Positions 8,423 to 16,143 of a stretch of DNA of 45,790 bases are shown one piece after another. A model generated the notes under the pieces. It was not told where the DNA came from and did not search any database. It saw nothing but the letters and a program-made list of their open reading frames with translations. The position numbers and the translations under genes are program-made. The number at the start of each line of letters is the position of its first letter. The first letter of the stretch is position 1. Source of the DNA: JAVJUV01 sp047314965 (GTDB lineage Bacteria; Pseudomonadota; Alphaproteobacteria; Rhodobacterales; Rhodobacteraceae); assembly GCF_047314965.1 (NCBI RefSeq), contig NZ_JBLBVK010000029.1:1-45790 (forward strand), read 5' to 3'.

Positions 8423-9715
8423 TCACTCCTTGCTGGCCGCCCAGGCTTTCAGAACCGTGCCCTTGAACTCTTCGTAGGCACGATCGAACGACGCTCTGGC
8501 GCGCTTCCAGGTCTCGCGCGTCATCTGGCGATAGTCCTGCTCGTAGACGCTCATCTGGAACCGCCCCGACTGCTCCACGGCCCGTGTCATCTCGATCGGA
8601 TTCTGGCAGACATCAGCGCCAAAGACATTCCGGAAGGCATCCATCATCGCCTGATGCAAAGTGTTGGTCGCCTCGTACCGCGTCATCAGAACGCGGATAT
8701 CGGCGTAGGTCTTGGGCAGCTTCAGACCGGCATCCTTCGCCAGCGGCCCAAAGCCCTCGGCGATATCTTCCATCGCGTCCCCAAGCTGCCCCAGATAGCT
8801 GGTGGTCGAGTCATATTCCCAATACCCGGGGCCCGATGGAATATAGAGGATATCCGCGGCAAAGGCCGCGTTCAGCGACTGATAGCCGATGGCCGGAGGA
8901 CAGTCGAAAATGATCAGGTCGTACTGATCGTCCGGAAGCTCATCCAGGTACCGCGAAACGCAACCGAAAAAGCTCCAGGCCTTGTGCAGCGACCGATACT
9001 GCGCACTCGCGAACTCCACGAAGGCCGCGTTGGCGCAAGACGGGATCAGGTCGATCGTCGGCCAGCAGGTCTCGACAATGAAATCCTGTGCGCGCATCGA
9101 CCCGATCGATTGCACGTCCTGCGGCAACTCGTCGGCGGCCGGGTAGGGGCAGTCCTCGGGATCGTCATAAGTCTCCATAATCCGGTCAGCCTCTCGGCAC
9201 AGATCGCGGCACATTATGCCCCAGACGGTATTCCACTCCTTCACCTCGACCAGGCCCATGGAGTGGGTCAGCGTCGCCTGCGGATCGAAATCGATACACA
9301 GAACCCGGTATCCGTCCAGCGCTGCCGCATTTGCCAGATGCTGCGCCACAACCGTCTTGCCAACGCCGCCCTTGAAGTTGCTCACCGCGACCCGCATGGC
9401 CCGTCCCTTGGGACGAACAGGCAACAGAGATTTTCCCCGAAACCGCAGCCGCCGGCGCAGCTCATTGATCTCCTCAAGGCGGAACCAACGCTGCCGCCCA
9501 TCCTCTTCGACCTCACCCTGGGGCAGGGTAGGGTCATCCGCCAGCTTCTTCCGCAACGTGTCCGCAGGCACGCCAAACATGAAGGTCGAAATTTCCCAGA
9601 TCGAAAACGGCCTCAGCGCCTTGACTTCACCGGGATCGAAGGTGGCTTTGCGAACCGCTGCCTGCTGTGCCAGGCTACGCTCATTCATGTCCTGAAGGTC
9701 GGAATAGTCTCTCAT
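8423..9715 (-). CDS. parA: ParA/RepA-family partition ATPase with N-terminal DNA-binding region
   Basis: A 430-residue ParA ATPase. The deviant Walker A motif KGGVGKT is at 115-121, and a Walker-B-like LIIFDCPP lies later. The first 110 residues form a winged-helix type region (FMFGVPADTLRKKL and so on), as in RepA-type ParA proteins that repress their own promoter. I chose the ATG at 9715. The frame stays open to a GTG at 9841, but that codon lies inside an inverted repeat and the extra 42 residues look like translated AT-rich spacer. It forms an operon with parB. Autoregulation through the repeats at 9832-9907 is likely. Confidence 0.9.
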   Translation of the reverse strand: MRDYSDLQDMNERSLAQQAAVRKATFDPGEVKALRPFSIWEISTFMFGVPADTLRKKLADDPTLPQGEVEEDGRQRWFRLEEINELRRRLRFRGKSLLPVRPKGRAMRVAVSNFKGGVGKTVVAQHLANAAALDGYRVLCIDFDPQATLTHSMGLVEVKEWNTVWGIMCRDLCREADRIMETYDDPEDCPYPAADELPQDVQSIGSMRAQDFIVETCWPTIDLIPSCANAAFVEFASAQYRSLHKAWSFFGCVSRYLDELPDDQYDLIIFDCPPAIGYQSLNAAFAADILYIPSGPGYWEYDSTTSYLGQLGDAMEDIAEGFGPLAKDAGLKLPKTYADIRVLMTRYEATNTLHQAMMDAFRNVFGADVCQNPIEMTRAVEQSGRFQMSVYEQDYRQMTRETWKRARASFDRAYEEFKGTVLKAWAASKE

Positions 9716-9831
9716 GCCTCGAAGTCTCGCGTTTTTTATTCTGACTTTTCTAATAACGGGATTTTCGGGTTTCTGCAAAACCAGATTTTTCACGCGCTCA
9801 CCGCGTTTGTTTTTTTGGAAGAAACCAAAAT

Positions 9832-9854
9832 AAGGTGACACAGGATGTCACCTT
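9832..9854. promoter_or_regulatory. Inverted repeat upstream of parA (AAGGTGACA-N5-TGTCACCTT)
   Basis: Perfect 9-base arms separated by CAGGA. It is positioned between parA and rep, where a RepA/ParA-type operator is expected, and shares the GTGAC core with the second dyad at 9889-9907. Confidence 0.65.
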
Positions 9855-9888
9855 GTCGCAAATATGGTGTCACGGAGTCGACTTTTGC

Positions 9889-9907
9889 GTGACTCTCAAA
9901 GAGTCAC
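9889..9907. promoter_or_regulatory. Second inverted repeat (GTGACTCT-N3-AGAGTCAC)
   Basis: Perfect 8-base arms with a CAA spacer. It shares the GTGAC core with the repeat at 9832-9854 and with single copies at 9867-9873 and about 10000, forming an iteron-like set ahead of rep. Confidence 0.6.
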
Positions 9908-10046
9908 CCTTCACCTGAATACCAGATTCGATTTTTAGTTTCATTTTTCCCGTATTTTCCTCTCACTTGACAGATTACGGGAGATCATGCCTACCTGAGG
10001 TCACAAAAGAATCGGTCCAACAGAGATCGGACAACTGAGGCAAAGC

Positions 10047-10139
10047 ATGGTTCAGGAATGGAAAATAGGCGGATTACCGGCTCTGGTTCGGGCGCGGTCA
10101 AGTATGACATACTCACGGCTCTGGCGGTGTCGGGCCTGA
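10047..10139 (+). other. Possible 30-codon leader ORF overlapping the start of rep
   Basis: An ATG with a well-spaced GAGG (six bases) opens a 30-codon frame ending in TGA at 10137-10139, out of frame with rep, whose ATG lies 11 bases inside. It could be a leader peptide that couples or limits rep translation, or a chance frame. No homology is recognised. Confidence 0.3.
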
Positions 10140-10759
10140 ACGGAAGCGCCCGGGATCAGCTGTCCATGTCCCGCCTCTCGGTTCTTATCACCGCACGCTA
10201 CAACTGGCGAACCAATGAACTTAGTATGGGCCAGCGCGAAATGGGCGGTCTTTGGGGTGTCGGCGAACGCACCGTGAAGCGAGAGGTCAAGCACTGGCTG
10301 GACACCGGTATCCTGATCTGCCGACGCACCGGCGTTCGGGGTAGGGTGGCCGCATACAGCCTGAACCTGCCTCGAATTTGCGAGATAACCGAACCATTCT
10401 GGGATCTCGTGGGAACTGACTTCAGCGAACGCATGCACAGTCTGAAACCCGGCGGTGATCGGGTCATCCGTCTCGACACGGTTCGGGCTACAATGGTGCA
10501 GCCAGAGGATATGTCCGGCTGGGCCGCAGTCCGCCAGCAGCTGGCCCACCTTTTTCCCGCTCAGTTCGAGGCCTGGATAGCCCCGATCATCGCCAAGGAC
10601 GACGGGGAGCGGCTTGTCCTTGAAGCCAAAAGCGCCTTCGCCGCAGAGTATATCAAAACCCACTTCGGCCGCGATATCGTGGACGCCATTGCAGCCGAAT
10701 GGCAAACGCCCCGCGAAGTCGTACTACGCGGCCCAGCCAACTCGGTCGGCAGAGTTTGA
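10058..10759 (+). CDS. DnaA-like plasmid replication initiator
   Basis: A 233-residue protein with a winged-helix type DNA-binding region (about 50-105, including the GVGERTVKREVKHWLD segment). Its C-terminal domain (about 155-212) resembles the N-terminal domain I of DnaA, with the pattern WAAVRQQL, FEAWIAPI, LVLEAKSAFAAEYI. Rhodobacterales plasmids include a class replicated by such DnaA-like proteins, and the adjacent parAB operon fits. It would bind the origin region just upstream and recruit the host helicase. The start at 10058 has only AGGA touching it; a better Shine-Dalgarno (GAGG, 10037-10040) serves an out-of-frame ATG at 10047, which may couple or limit translation. No AAA+ ATPase domain is present. 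Confidence 0.8.
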   Translation: MENRRITGSGSGAVKYDILTALAVSGLNGSARDQLSMSRLSVLITARYNWRTNELSMGQREMGGLWGVGERTVKREVKHWLDTGILICRRTGVRGRVAAYSLNLPRICEITEPFWDLVGTDFSERMHSLKPGGDRVIRLDTVRATMVQPEDMSGWAAVRQQLAHLFPAQFEAWIAPIIAKDDGERLVLEAKSAFAAEYIKTHFGRDIVDAIAAEWQTPREVVLRGPANSVGRV

Positions 10760-10761
10760 TT

Positions 10762-11583
10762 TCAGTCCCACTTCGGTGCCCAGGCAATACGGTCGGCATC
10801 GACGATGCGATAGTTACGACGGACTGCAAGACTGTCGATCATCGCCATTTCCACGTTAGACAGCGAGAAATTCATGATGTCGAAATTCGCGGCCTGGTTT
10901 GCGGGCTTTGTCGACATTGTGACAGGCGCGACCCCCTTCTGAAGCAGCCAGCGCAGCGCCACCTGCGCCGCCGACTTCCCATTCAACGCCCCGATCTCCT
11001 CCAGCAAGGATTCTTCAAACACTTTGCCTTTAGCCACCGAACAATAGGCCGAAAGGGGAACTCCCATGGCGCTGGCGCCACTCAAAAGCCTGCTTTGATC
11101 CAGCAAGGGATGGAATTCTACCTGATTGACAGCAACCGGTGCATCAAGGCGGTCCTTCGCGGTCCGCAGCATGTCGAGATTGAAGTTGGAAACCCCAACT
11201 TCTCGGCAAAACCCCCTTTGAAGACACTGATTCAGCAAATCCAGCGGCCCTTCGACGGCTCCACCAACAGGGGGCCAGTGCAGCAGCAGGATATCGACCT
11301 CGTCAACGCCAAGCGCCTCCAGGCTCCGCTCCACGGAAGGCAGGAAGTCCGATCGGGAATAGTTATCCGGGTGGACCTTTGTCTGGATCAGCAATTCGTT
11401 CCGGCCAAGACCCGTCTCCCGAAGCGCCTGGCCGACTTCCGCTTCGTTGCCGTACATCTGCGCTGTATCGAAGGCGCGATAGCCCACCTCGGCGGCGGAC
11501 AAAATCGCATCGCGGGCCTGATCGCCCTTGAGCGGCCACGTCCCGAACAATCTCTGGTTAGCGCCTTGAAAAAGTCTGCTCAT
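10762..11583 (-). CDS. Aldo/keto reductase (2,5-diketogluconate reductase-like)
   Basis: A 273-residue NADPH-type aldo/keto reductase. The catalytic tetrad is visible: Asp39 and Tyr44 (in FDTAQMY), Lys69 (TKV) and His102 (LLLHWP). GVSNFN appears later, as in the family. These enzymes reduce aldehydes and keto compounds in the cytoplasm. I chose the ATG at 11583, because the upstream open frame merely mirrors the divergent kinase gene. It is transcribed away from the glycerate kinase (52-base gap) and runs up to the rep stop. It may supply or remove a three-carbon keto compound for that kinase, or detoxify aldehydes; nothing in the sequence decides. Confidence 0.88.
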   Translation of the reverse strand: MSRLFQGANQRLFGTWPLKGDQARDAILSAAEVGYRAFDTAQMYGNEAEVGQALRETGLGRNELLIQTKVHPDNYSRSDFLPSVERSLEALGVDEVDILLLHWPPVGGAVEGPLDLLNQCLQRGFCREVGVSNFNLDMLRTAKDRLDAPVAVNQVEFHPLLDQSRLLSGASAMGVPLSAYCSVAKGKVFEESLLEEIGALNGKSAAQVALRWLLQKGVAPVTMSTKPANQAANFDIMNFSLSNVEMAMIDSLAVRRNYRIVDADRIAWAPKWD

Positions 11584-11635
11584 AAGGGGACACCTCTTTC
11601 CAGATTCACACGAAACTCTAGACGAGGCACACCGG

Positions 11636-12901
11636 ATGATCGACCCCGACGATCGCGCATTTCTGACGTCTCTATTCGATGCGGCCGTTCGCGCCGCGGA
11701 TCCGCTGGAAGCCCTTCGCGCAAATCTGCCTGCTAAGCCGGCGGGCAAGACGGTTGTTGTTGGGGCAGGGAAGGGGGCCGCACAAATGGCGGCTGCCTTC
11801 GAACAACTCTGGGGCGAACCGATCGAAGGGGTGGTTGTCACGCGTTACGGATATGCGTGCGAGACCAGACACGTCAGGGTTCTTGAGGCGTCGCATCCTA
11901 TCCCGGATACAGCAGGCCTCGACGCGACACAGGCGCTGTTCGATGCGGTCTCCGGCCTTGGCGAGGACGATCTGGTCGTTGCGCTTGTCTGCGGTGGCGG
12001 CTCCGCCCTTCTACCGGCGCCTCCCAAGGGTCTGACGCTTGAAGACGAACAGGCACTAAACAAGGCTCTTCTGGCCTCTGGCGCGCCCATTTCCGTGATG
12101 AATGCCATTCGAAAACAGGTCAGCCGCATCAAGGGGGGACGGCTTGCCGCGGCAGCCTATCCGGCCCGTGTCCTGAGCTTCGTCGTCTCAGACGTGCCGG
12201 GCGACGATCCGGCTCAGGTTGCGTCCGGTCCGACGGTGCCCGACAGGGTAACCCGCGAACAGGCGATGGCACTGGTATCGGCCTATGGCATTGCCTTGCC
12301 AGTCCGGATCAAGGACTGGCTCGCCGGGTCTGCGGATGAAGCCCCGCAACCTGAGGATCCCGCTTTCGCAAGGAATGAAGTGCGCGTCATCGCATCGGCA
12401 TCCTTGTCTCTTGAGGCCGCCGCCAAGGTTGCGGAAACCGCCGGAGTCCCGGCGGTCATTCTGTCCGACGCCATCGAGGGAGAAGCCCGGGATGTTGGTT
12501 TGGTCCATGCTGCCATTGCCCGCGAAGTGGCGCTCCGCAATCGACCCTTTTCCAAGCCCGTGGTCATCCTGTCCGGCGGGGAGACAACTGTGACGATCCG
12601 GCACGAAGGCGGCAAGGGCGGACGCAATACCGAGTTTCTTCTTTCGCTGGCAGGCGGGACCGAAGGGCTGGAGGTATCGGCACTGGCAGCCGATACCGAC
12701 GGAATTGACGGGTCGGAAGATAACGCCGGCGCATTTGCCGATGGCTCCAGTTGGCGGAGGATGCGGGGCAGGGGCATCGACCCTGCCGCGATACTTTCAG
12801 GACATGATGCCTGGAGTGCGTTCAAGGCGGTTGACGACCTGTTTGTACCGGGTCCTACAGGTACGAATGTGAACGATTTTCGCGCGATTCTCCTGAAATA
12901 G
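11636..12901 (+). CDS. Glycerate 2-kinase (MOFRL family, TtuD/GckA type)
   Basis: A 421-residue class II glycerate kinase, which phosphorylates D-glycerate to 2-phosphoglycerate, feeding glycolysis. Seen: the GAGKGAA motif (about 43-49), CGGGSALLPAP (about 120-130), KQVSRIKGG (around 162-170), the GGKGGRNTEF stretch (around 325-334) and DTDGIDGSEDNAGA (around 353-366). The last two belong to the C-terminal MOFRL domain. Older annotation often calls this family hydroxypyruvate reductase, but kinase activity is the better-supported function. The D-2-hydroxyacid dehydrogenase at 43153 could in principle make glycerate for it. The gene ends three bases before the convergent transporter gene. Confidence 0.88.
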   Translation: MIDPDDRAFLTSLFDAAVRAADPLEALRANLPAKPAGKTVVVGAGKGAAQMAAAFEQLWGEPIEGVVVTRYGYACETRHVRVLEASHPIPDTAGLDATQALFDAVSGLGEDDLVVALVCGGGSALLPAPPKGLTLEDEQALNKALLASGAPISVMNAIRKQVSRIKGGRLAAAAYPARVLSFVVSDVPGDDPAQVASGPTVPDRVTREQAMALVSAYGIALPVRIKDWLAGSADEAPQPEDPAFARNEVRVIASASLSLEAAAKVAETAGVPAVILSDAIEGEARDVGLVHAAIAREVALRNRPFSKPVVILSGGETTVTIRHEGGKGGRNTEFLLSLAGGTEGLEVSALAADTDGIDGSEDNAGAFADGSSWRRMRGRGIDPAAILSGHDAWSAFKAVDDLFVPGPTGTNVNDFRAILLK

Positions 12902-12904
12902 AGA

Positions 12905-13960
12905 CTAAGCGGCGGGCAGGAAGCCTGTGATGAGCTGTCGCAGGCCAATGGCCGCCCCCGCAAAGACGGCGGCCATCGTGACCGGGGCCGAAAACGCCAG
13001 GACTGAGAAGGCCGACAAGCCCTGTCCCACGGTGCAGCCAAGCGCCACGACGGCCCCTGTTCCCATCAGAACTGCACCGGTGATCTGACGCCGCAATTCG
13101 CGCGGGTCTTCACAGGCTTCCCAACGGAAATGGCCCTTCAGCAAACTGCCGATAAACGCGCCGGCCAGCACACCCACAACGGAGCCGATGCCGAATGACA
13201 AGCTGCGCCCGGACGATGTCATGACATAGAGCATCGTCTCGCCGAGTGGCCTCGAGAAGGTGTGCGAGACGACTGGCAGGGCCGCGAACCCATGTGCGGC
13301 GACCCATGCGGTCCCCACCCAGCCACTCACGATCGCAACGCCCACGACGGCACCCCAGAAGATCATGGCCGGGCTATTGCGCATCTGGCGCGCGGCAAGT
13401 GCAATCGCGATGAAAAGTGTTCCGATCAGCAACGCGGGAACCGTGGGCGACATGCTCAACTGGTCGCCGAGCAAATGCGCAATACCCGGAAGACTCCCTG
13501 TCGAGGGAGAGGTTGGGAAGACTGCGACGCGGAGATAGGCGAGCGGGCCGGAAAGAACCGCGAACGACGAAAGACCCATCACCAAGACGATGACGAACGA
13601 CCGCAGATCTCCGCCGCCGAACCGGGCAAGCGCGCCGAACCCGCAGTTACCGGCAAGTGCCATTCCATAACCGAAAAGTAGTCCGCCAATGATGCTGGCG
13701 GCAGGGCTCCAGGATTGCATCAGGTAGAGAGTGTTCTCTGCAGGAAGCAGGCCGAGGCTCATCGCGGTGAAGCTTCCGATGATGGCCACGCCGATGGCCA
13801 CCCCCCACATGCGCAAGCGGCGGGTGTCGTTTGCGTAAAGGGCGTCTTCTATCGCGCCGAGTGTGCAGAATCGCCCCAAACGGGCCGCCAGCCCCAAAAG
13901 AAGCCCGCCCGCCAGCCCGACAAGGGCTACAGCCGTTGGTTCCCCTAGAAATTCCAGCAT
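12905..13960 (-). CDS. YeeE/YedE-family sulfur-compound transporter (SoxT-like)
   Basis: A 351-residue integral membrane protein with about nine or ten hydrophobic segments and the paired glycine-cysteine motifs of the YeeE/YedE family (GNCGFGALARFGGG near residue 105, ALGCTVGQG near 311). Characterised family members import thiosulfate or sulfur groups. It lies 49 bases downstream of soxR on the same strand, so soxS, soxR and this gene probably form one transcript. That places it in the position called soxT in other alphaproteobacterial sox loci. It may bring a sulfur compound into the cytoplasm, perhaps as the signal sensed by SoxR; this role is inferred. Confidence 0.85.
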   Translation of the reverse strand: MLEFLGEPTAVALVGLAGGLLLGLAARLGRFCTLGAIEDALYANDTRRLRMWGVAIGVAIIGSFTAMSLGLLPAENTLYLMQSWSPAASIIGGLLFGYGMALAGNCGFGALARFGGGDLRSFVIVLVMGLSSFAVLSGPLAYLRVAVFPTSPSTGSLPGIAHLLGDQLSMSPTVPALLIGTLFIAIALAARQMRNSPAMIFWGAVVGVAIVSGWVGTAWVAAHGFAALPVVSHTFSRPLGETMLYVMTSSGRSLSFGIGSVVGVLAGAFIGSLLKGHFRWEACEDPRELRRQITGAVLMGTGAVVALGCTVGQGLSAFSVLAFSAPVTMAAVFAGAAIGLRQLITGFLPAA

Positions 13961-14009
13961 GCTCGTGCCCCTCCCAAAGCGCGGATGCTGCGTTCTGCCA
14001 AGGTTTTCC

Positions 14010-14378
14010 CTAGTTTTTGCAAAACAGATCGTAGACGACGTCGATGATACGGGTTGGCCGCTCGTCCGCTAGTGAATAATAAATGGTCTTTCCGTCGCGA
14101 CGCGGCGTCACCAGTCCTTCGAGGCGAAGACGAGAAAGCTGCTGCGACACAGCCGCCTGTCTCGCCGAAAGAAGCTCTTCCAGTTCCGTGACCGATTTTT
14201 CGCCCGAGGCAAGGTGACAAAGGATCATCAGCCGGCCTTCATGGCTAATCGCTTTGAGAAAATTCGCGGCGGTCTGGGCGTTGTCGATCATCTTGTCCAG
14301 ATCTTCCGGGCATGTGTCGCGCGTGATCCGCGGAAGCGATTTAGGTTCGTAGCCGCCTTGTTCATCCAGACTTGTCAT
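14010..14378 (-). CDS. soxR: SoxR, ArsR-family sulfur-responsive repressor
   Basis: A 122-residue ArsR-family winged-helix repressor. The recognition helix region is about residues 62-86 (SVTELEELLSARQAAVSQQLSRL). Two cysteines, Cys54 in ILCHL and Cys120 near the end (LFCKN), are 66 residues apart, the same spacing as the persulfide-sensing pair of SqrR (41 and 107). In this family persulfide cross-linking of the pair releases DNA. It overlaps soxS by 17 bases and is followed by the YeeE gene. Its likely targets are the AT-rich dyads at 14764, 15564, 17861 and 28691. Confidence 0.93.
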   Translation of the reverse strand: MTSLDEQGGYEPKSLPRITRDTCPEDLDKMIDNAQTAANFLKAISHEGRLMILCHLASGEKSVTELEELLSARQAAVSQQLSRLRLEGLVTPRRDGKTIYYSLADERPTRIIDVVYDLFCKN

Positions 14379-14757
14379 GATCGATCCCGGCCTCCTTCAG
14401 CATCCTTCCAAGCAGCCCCCAAAAAAAATCTTCTCCGGGATAGCCTTCGATTCGAGAAACTTCTCGGCCCTTGTCAACAAGAATGAAGGTCGGCGTGTAT
14501 GTGATCCGACCGGTCAGAACGACATCCTCCGGCAAATTACCGTGAATATCCACTTTCCGCAAAGGTGCGACCCGACCCTCAGGCGTCTTCGGATAGATCG
14601 GTGCGATTTGCCGATCCCACATGGCGCACCATATGCATCCGGCCTCTTCTGCCATGATCAGGAATGTCTCGGCGCGCGCCGGCGTCGTCGCAAGGCAAAC
14701 CATGCCGGCGGTCACCAACGCGGATAGTCCGCGATACAGCATCGATTGACGTTTCAT
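14362..14757 (-). CDS. soxS: SoxS, periplasmic thioredoxin-like protein
   Basis: A 131-residue thioredoxin-fold protein with an N-terminal signal peptide (cleavage near residue 29, after ARA) and a redox motif Cys41-Ile-Trp-Cys44. In Paracoccus-type sox loci SoxS keeps the SoxYZ carrier active by reducing its cysteine. It is the first gene of the minus-strand soxS-soxR-yeeE unit and is divergent from soxV across a 58-base promoter region. It overlaps soxR by 17 bases. With soxW missing, SoxS may be the only thioredoxin partner of SoxV here. Confidence 0.9.
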   Translation of the reverse strand: MKRQSMLYRGLSALVTAGMVCLATTPARAETFLIMAEEAGCIWCAMWDRQIAPIYPKTPEGRVAPLRKVDIHGNLPEDVVLTGRITYTPTFILVDKGREVSRIEGYPGEDFFWGLLGRMLKEAGIDHDKSG

Positions 14758-14763
14758 AAAGAC

Positions 14764-14787
14764 TCAACATAATTTGAATATGTGAAT
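14764..14787. promoter_or_regulatory. Candidate SoxR operator between soxS and soxV
   Basis: An AT-rich imperfect dyad containing TTGAATATGTGAAT, in the 58-base gap between the divergent genes. It shares a GAATATG core with the elements at 17861-17886 and 28691-28715 and resembles the dyad at 15564-15579. Confidence 0.6.
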
Positions 14788-14815
14788 TTTTCAAGCATGG
14801 AGAAAGGGTCGGGCT

Positions 14816-15544
14816 GTGTTTGATGTGTCCCTCGGCGGAGCCCTTTTGGCCGGGCTGTTATCGTTCCTTTCGCCATGCGTCCTCCCCATGGTGCCTTTCT
14901 ATTTGTCGTACCTCGCGGGCTCATCTGTCCATATGGCTGGTGACGGACCGGTGCCGGCTGCCGTGCGCAATCGTGCGGTGCTGGCAGCGATCGCCTTCGC
15001 ATTGGGTGTGACGACGATCTTCGTCGGGCTGGGCGCTGCCGCTACGACATTCGGTCAGCTCGTTCGTGAGTGGTTCGACGTGCTGCGTTGGATTGCGGCA
15101 GCAATCATCATCACCATGGGCCTGCACTTTCTTGGCGTGATCCGGATCGGGTTCCTGTACCGTCAGTTTCGCGCCGATGTCGGCTCGACGTCGAATGTGA
15201 GTATTCCGGGCGCCTATGTGATCGGACTGGCCTTTGCTTTCGGGTGGACGCCCTGTGTCGGACCGGTTCTCGCGGCAATTCTGTTCGTCGCCGGAGGCCA
15301 GGAAACCGTCGGTGAAGGCGTTCGGCTGCTCGTGGCGTATTCACTTGGCATGACGCTTCCCTTCGTTCTGGCGGCGGCCTTCATTCGTCCCTTTCTCAAG
15401 TGGATGTCCGGCTTTCGCCGGCACCTCGGACGCATCGAAAAGGCCATGGGGCTTTTGCTGATTCTCTTCGGTGTCCTCATTGCCACCGAAACGATCAACT
15501 GGATCGCCAACTGGATGGTGATGTACTGGCCGACGTTCGGATAA
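14816..15544 (+). CDS. soxV: SoxV, CcdA-family thiol-electron transporter
   Basis: A 242-residue membrane protein of the CcdA/DsbD family with about six membrane segments. The two conserved cysteine motifs are present: SPCVLP (about 19-24) and TPCVGP (about 140-145). SoxV carries reducing power from cytoplasmic thioredoxin across the membrane to a periplasmic thioredoxin, keeping SoxYZ reduced. It starts with GTG at 14816, preceded by a purine-rich AGAAAGGG; the ATG at 14797 is out of frame. It would normally be followed by soxW, but here soxX comes next after a 98-base gap with its own candidate SoxR box. Confidence 0.92.
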   Translation: MFDVSLGGALLAGLLSFLSPCVLPMVPFYLSYLAGSSVHMAGDGPVPAAVRNRAVLAAIAFALGVTTIFVGLGAAATTFGQLVREWFDVLRWIAAAIIITMGLHFLGVIRIGFLYRQFRADVGSTSNVSIPGAYVIGLAFAFGWTPCVGPVLAAILFVAGGQETVGEGVRLLVAYSLGMTLPFVLAAAFIRPFLKWMSGFRRHLGRIEKAMGLLLILFGVLIATETINWIANWMVMYWPTFG

Positions 15545-15563
15545 TTGTCTGACATACAACTGT

Positions 15564-15579
15564 ATTCATTTAATTGAAT
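15564..15579. promoter_or_regulatory. Candidate SoxR operator upstream of soxX
   Basis: A perfect AT-rich palindrome, ATTCA-TTTAAT-TGAAT, 63 bases before the soxX ATG. It lies in the soxV-soxX gap, which is where SoxR is known to act in Paracoccus-type clusters (there the soxW-soxX gap). Confidence 0.6.
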
Positions 15580-15642
15580 TTGTTGTTGCGTTACGCCCGT
15601 ACTGTGCGCTACGGTATGCAAACTCGGGATCAGGGAGGACCC

Positions 15643-16116
15643 ATGAAACATTTTATCGCTGCATCTGCGACCCTTGCCCTAGGTATCGGCGCGGCCGTCG
15701 CCGAGGAAGTCGCGCCCACTGCCGTATCATTCACTGATGGCGCAGTTTCGGCATCGCTTACCGGTATCGCCGGCGATCCAGACAACGGCCGCCAGGTCAT
15801 GAATAAGGGAGCAGGCAACTGCGTTGCGTGTCACGAAGTGACGGCGCTGTCAGAGTTCCCGTTCCACGGCAATGTCGGTCCCAGCCTGGATGGCGTCGCG
15901 GACCGCTGGTCAGAAGAAGAGCTGCGGGGAATCGTCTCCAATGCGAAAGAGATGTTCCCGGATTCGGTCATGCCTTCTTTCTACAGGACAGAAGGTTTCG
16001 TTCGACCGGGCAAGGCGTTTACCGGAAAGGCGCTTGAAGGTCCGGTTGAGCCGCTCCTTACGGCGCAGCAAGTAGAGGATGTGGTCGCGTTTCTCTTGAC
16101 GCTCAAGGAAAACTGA
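15643..16116 (+). CDS. soxX: SoxX, monohaem c-type cytochrome
   Basis: A 157-residue periplasmic cytochrome c. The signal peptide ends near residue 20 (AVA), the haem site is Cys60-Val-Ala-Cys63-His64, and Met110 in DSVMPSF is the probable axial ligand. SoxX pairs with SoxA to form SoxAX, which couples thiosulfate oxidatively to the carrier cysteine of SoxY. The ATG at 15643 has a GGGAGG site and is followed by the signal peptide; the upstream in-frame region is the promoter. It heads the soxXYZA run. Confidence 0.95.
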   Translation: MKHFIAASATLALGIGAAVAEEVAPTAVSFTDGAVSASLTGIAGDPDNGRQVMNKGAGNCVACHEVTALSEFPFHGNVGPSLDGVADRWSEEELRGIVSNAKEMFPDSVMPSFYRTEGFVRPGKAFTGKALEGPVEPLLTAQQVEDVVAFLLTLKEN

Positions 16117-16143
16117 TTGCGACCCCGAACGGAGGAAATGACT

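Larger units (their letters stand above)
9716..10057. other. Gene-free control region, probable origin and parAB operator
   Basis: This 342-base stretch between divergent parA and rep holds no convincing gene. It is AT-rich compared with its surroundings (runs of T at 9786-9815, AT-rich 9930-9960) and carries repeated GTGAC/GTCAC words in both orientations at about 9835, 9846, 9867, 9889, 9903 and 10000, two of the pairs arranged as inverted repeats. That combination is typical of a plasmid origin or an autoregulatory operator. I found no good DnaA box by eye. Confidence 0.6.

Noticed and set aside
8366..9838. A 490-codon plus-strand frame opposite parA
   Set aside because: It is antisense to the ParA ATPase with its intact Walker motif.
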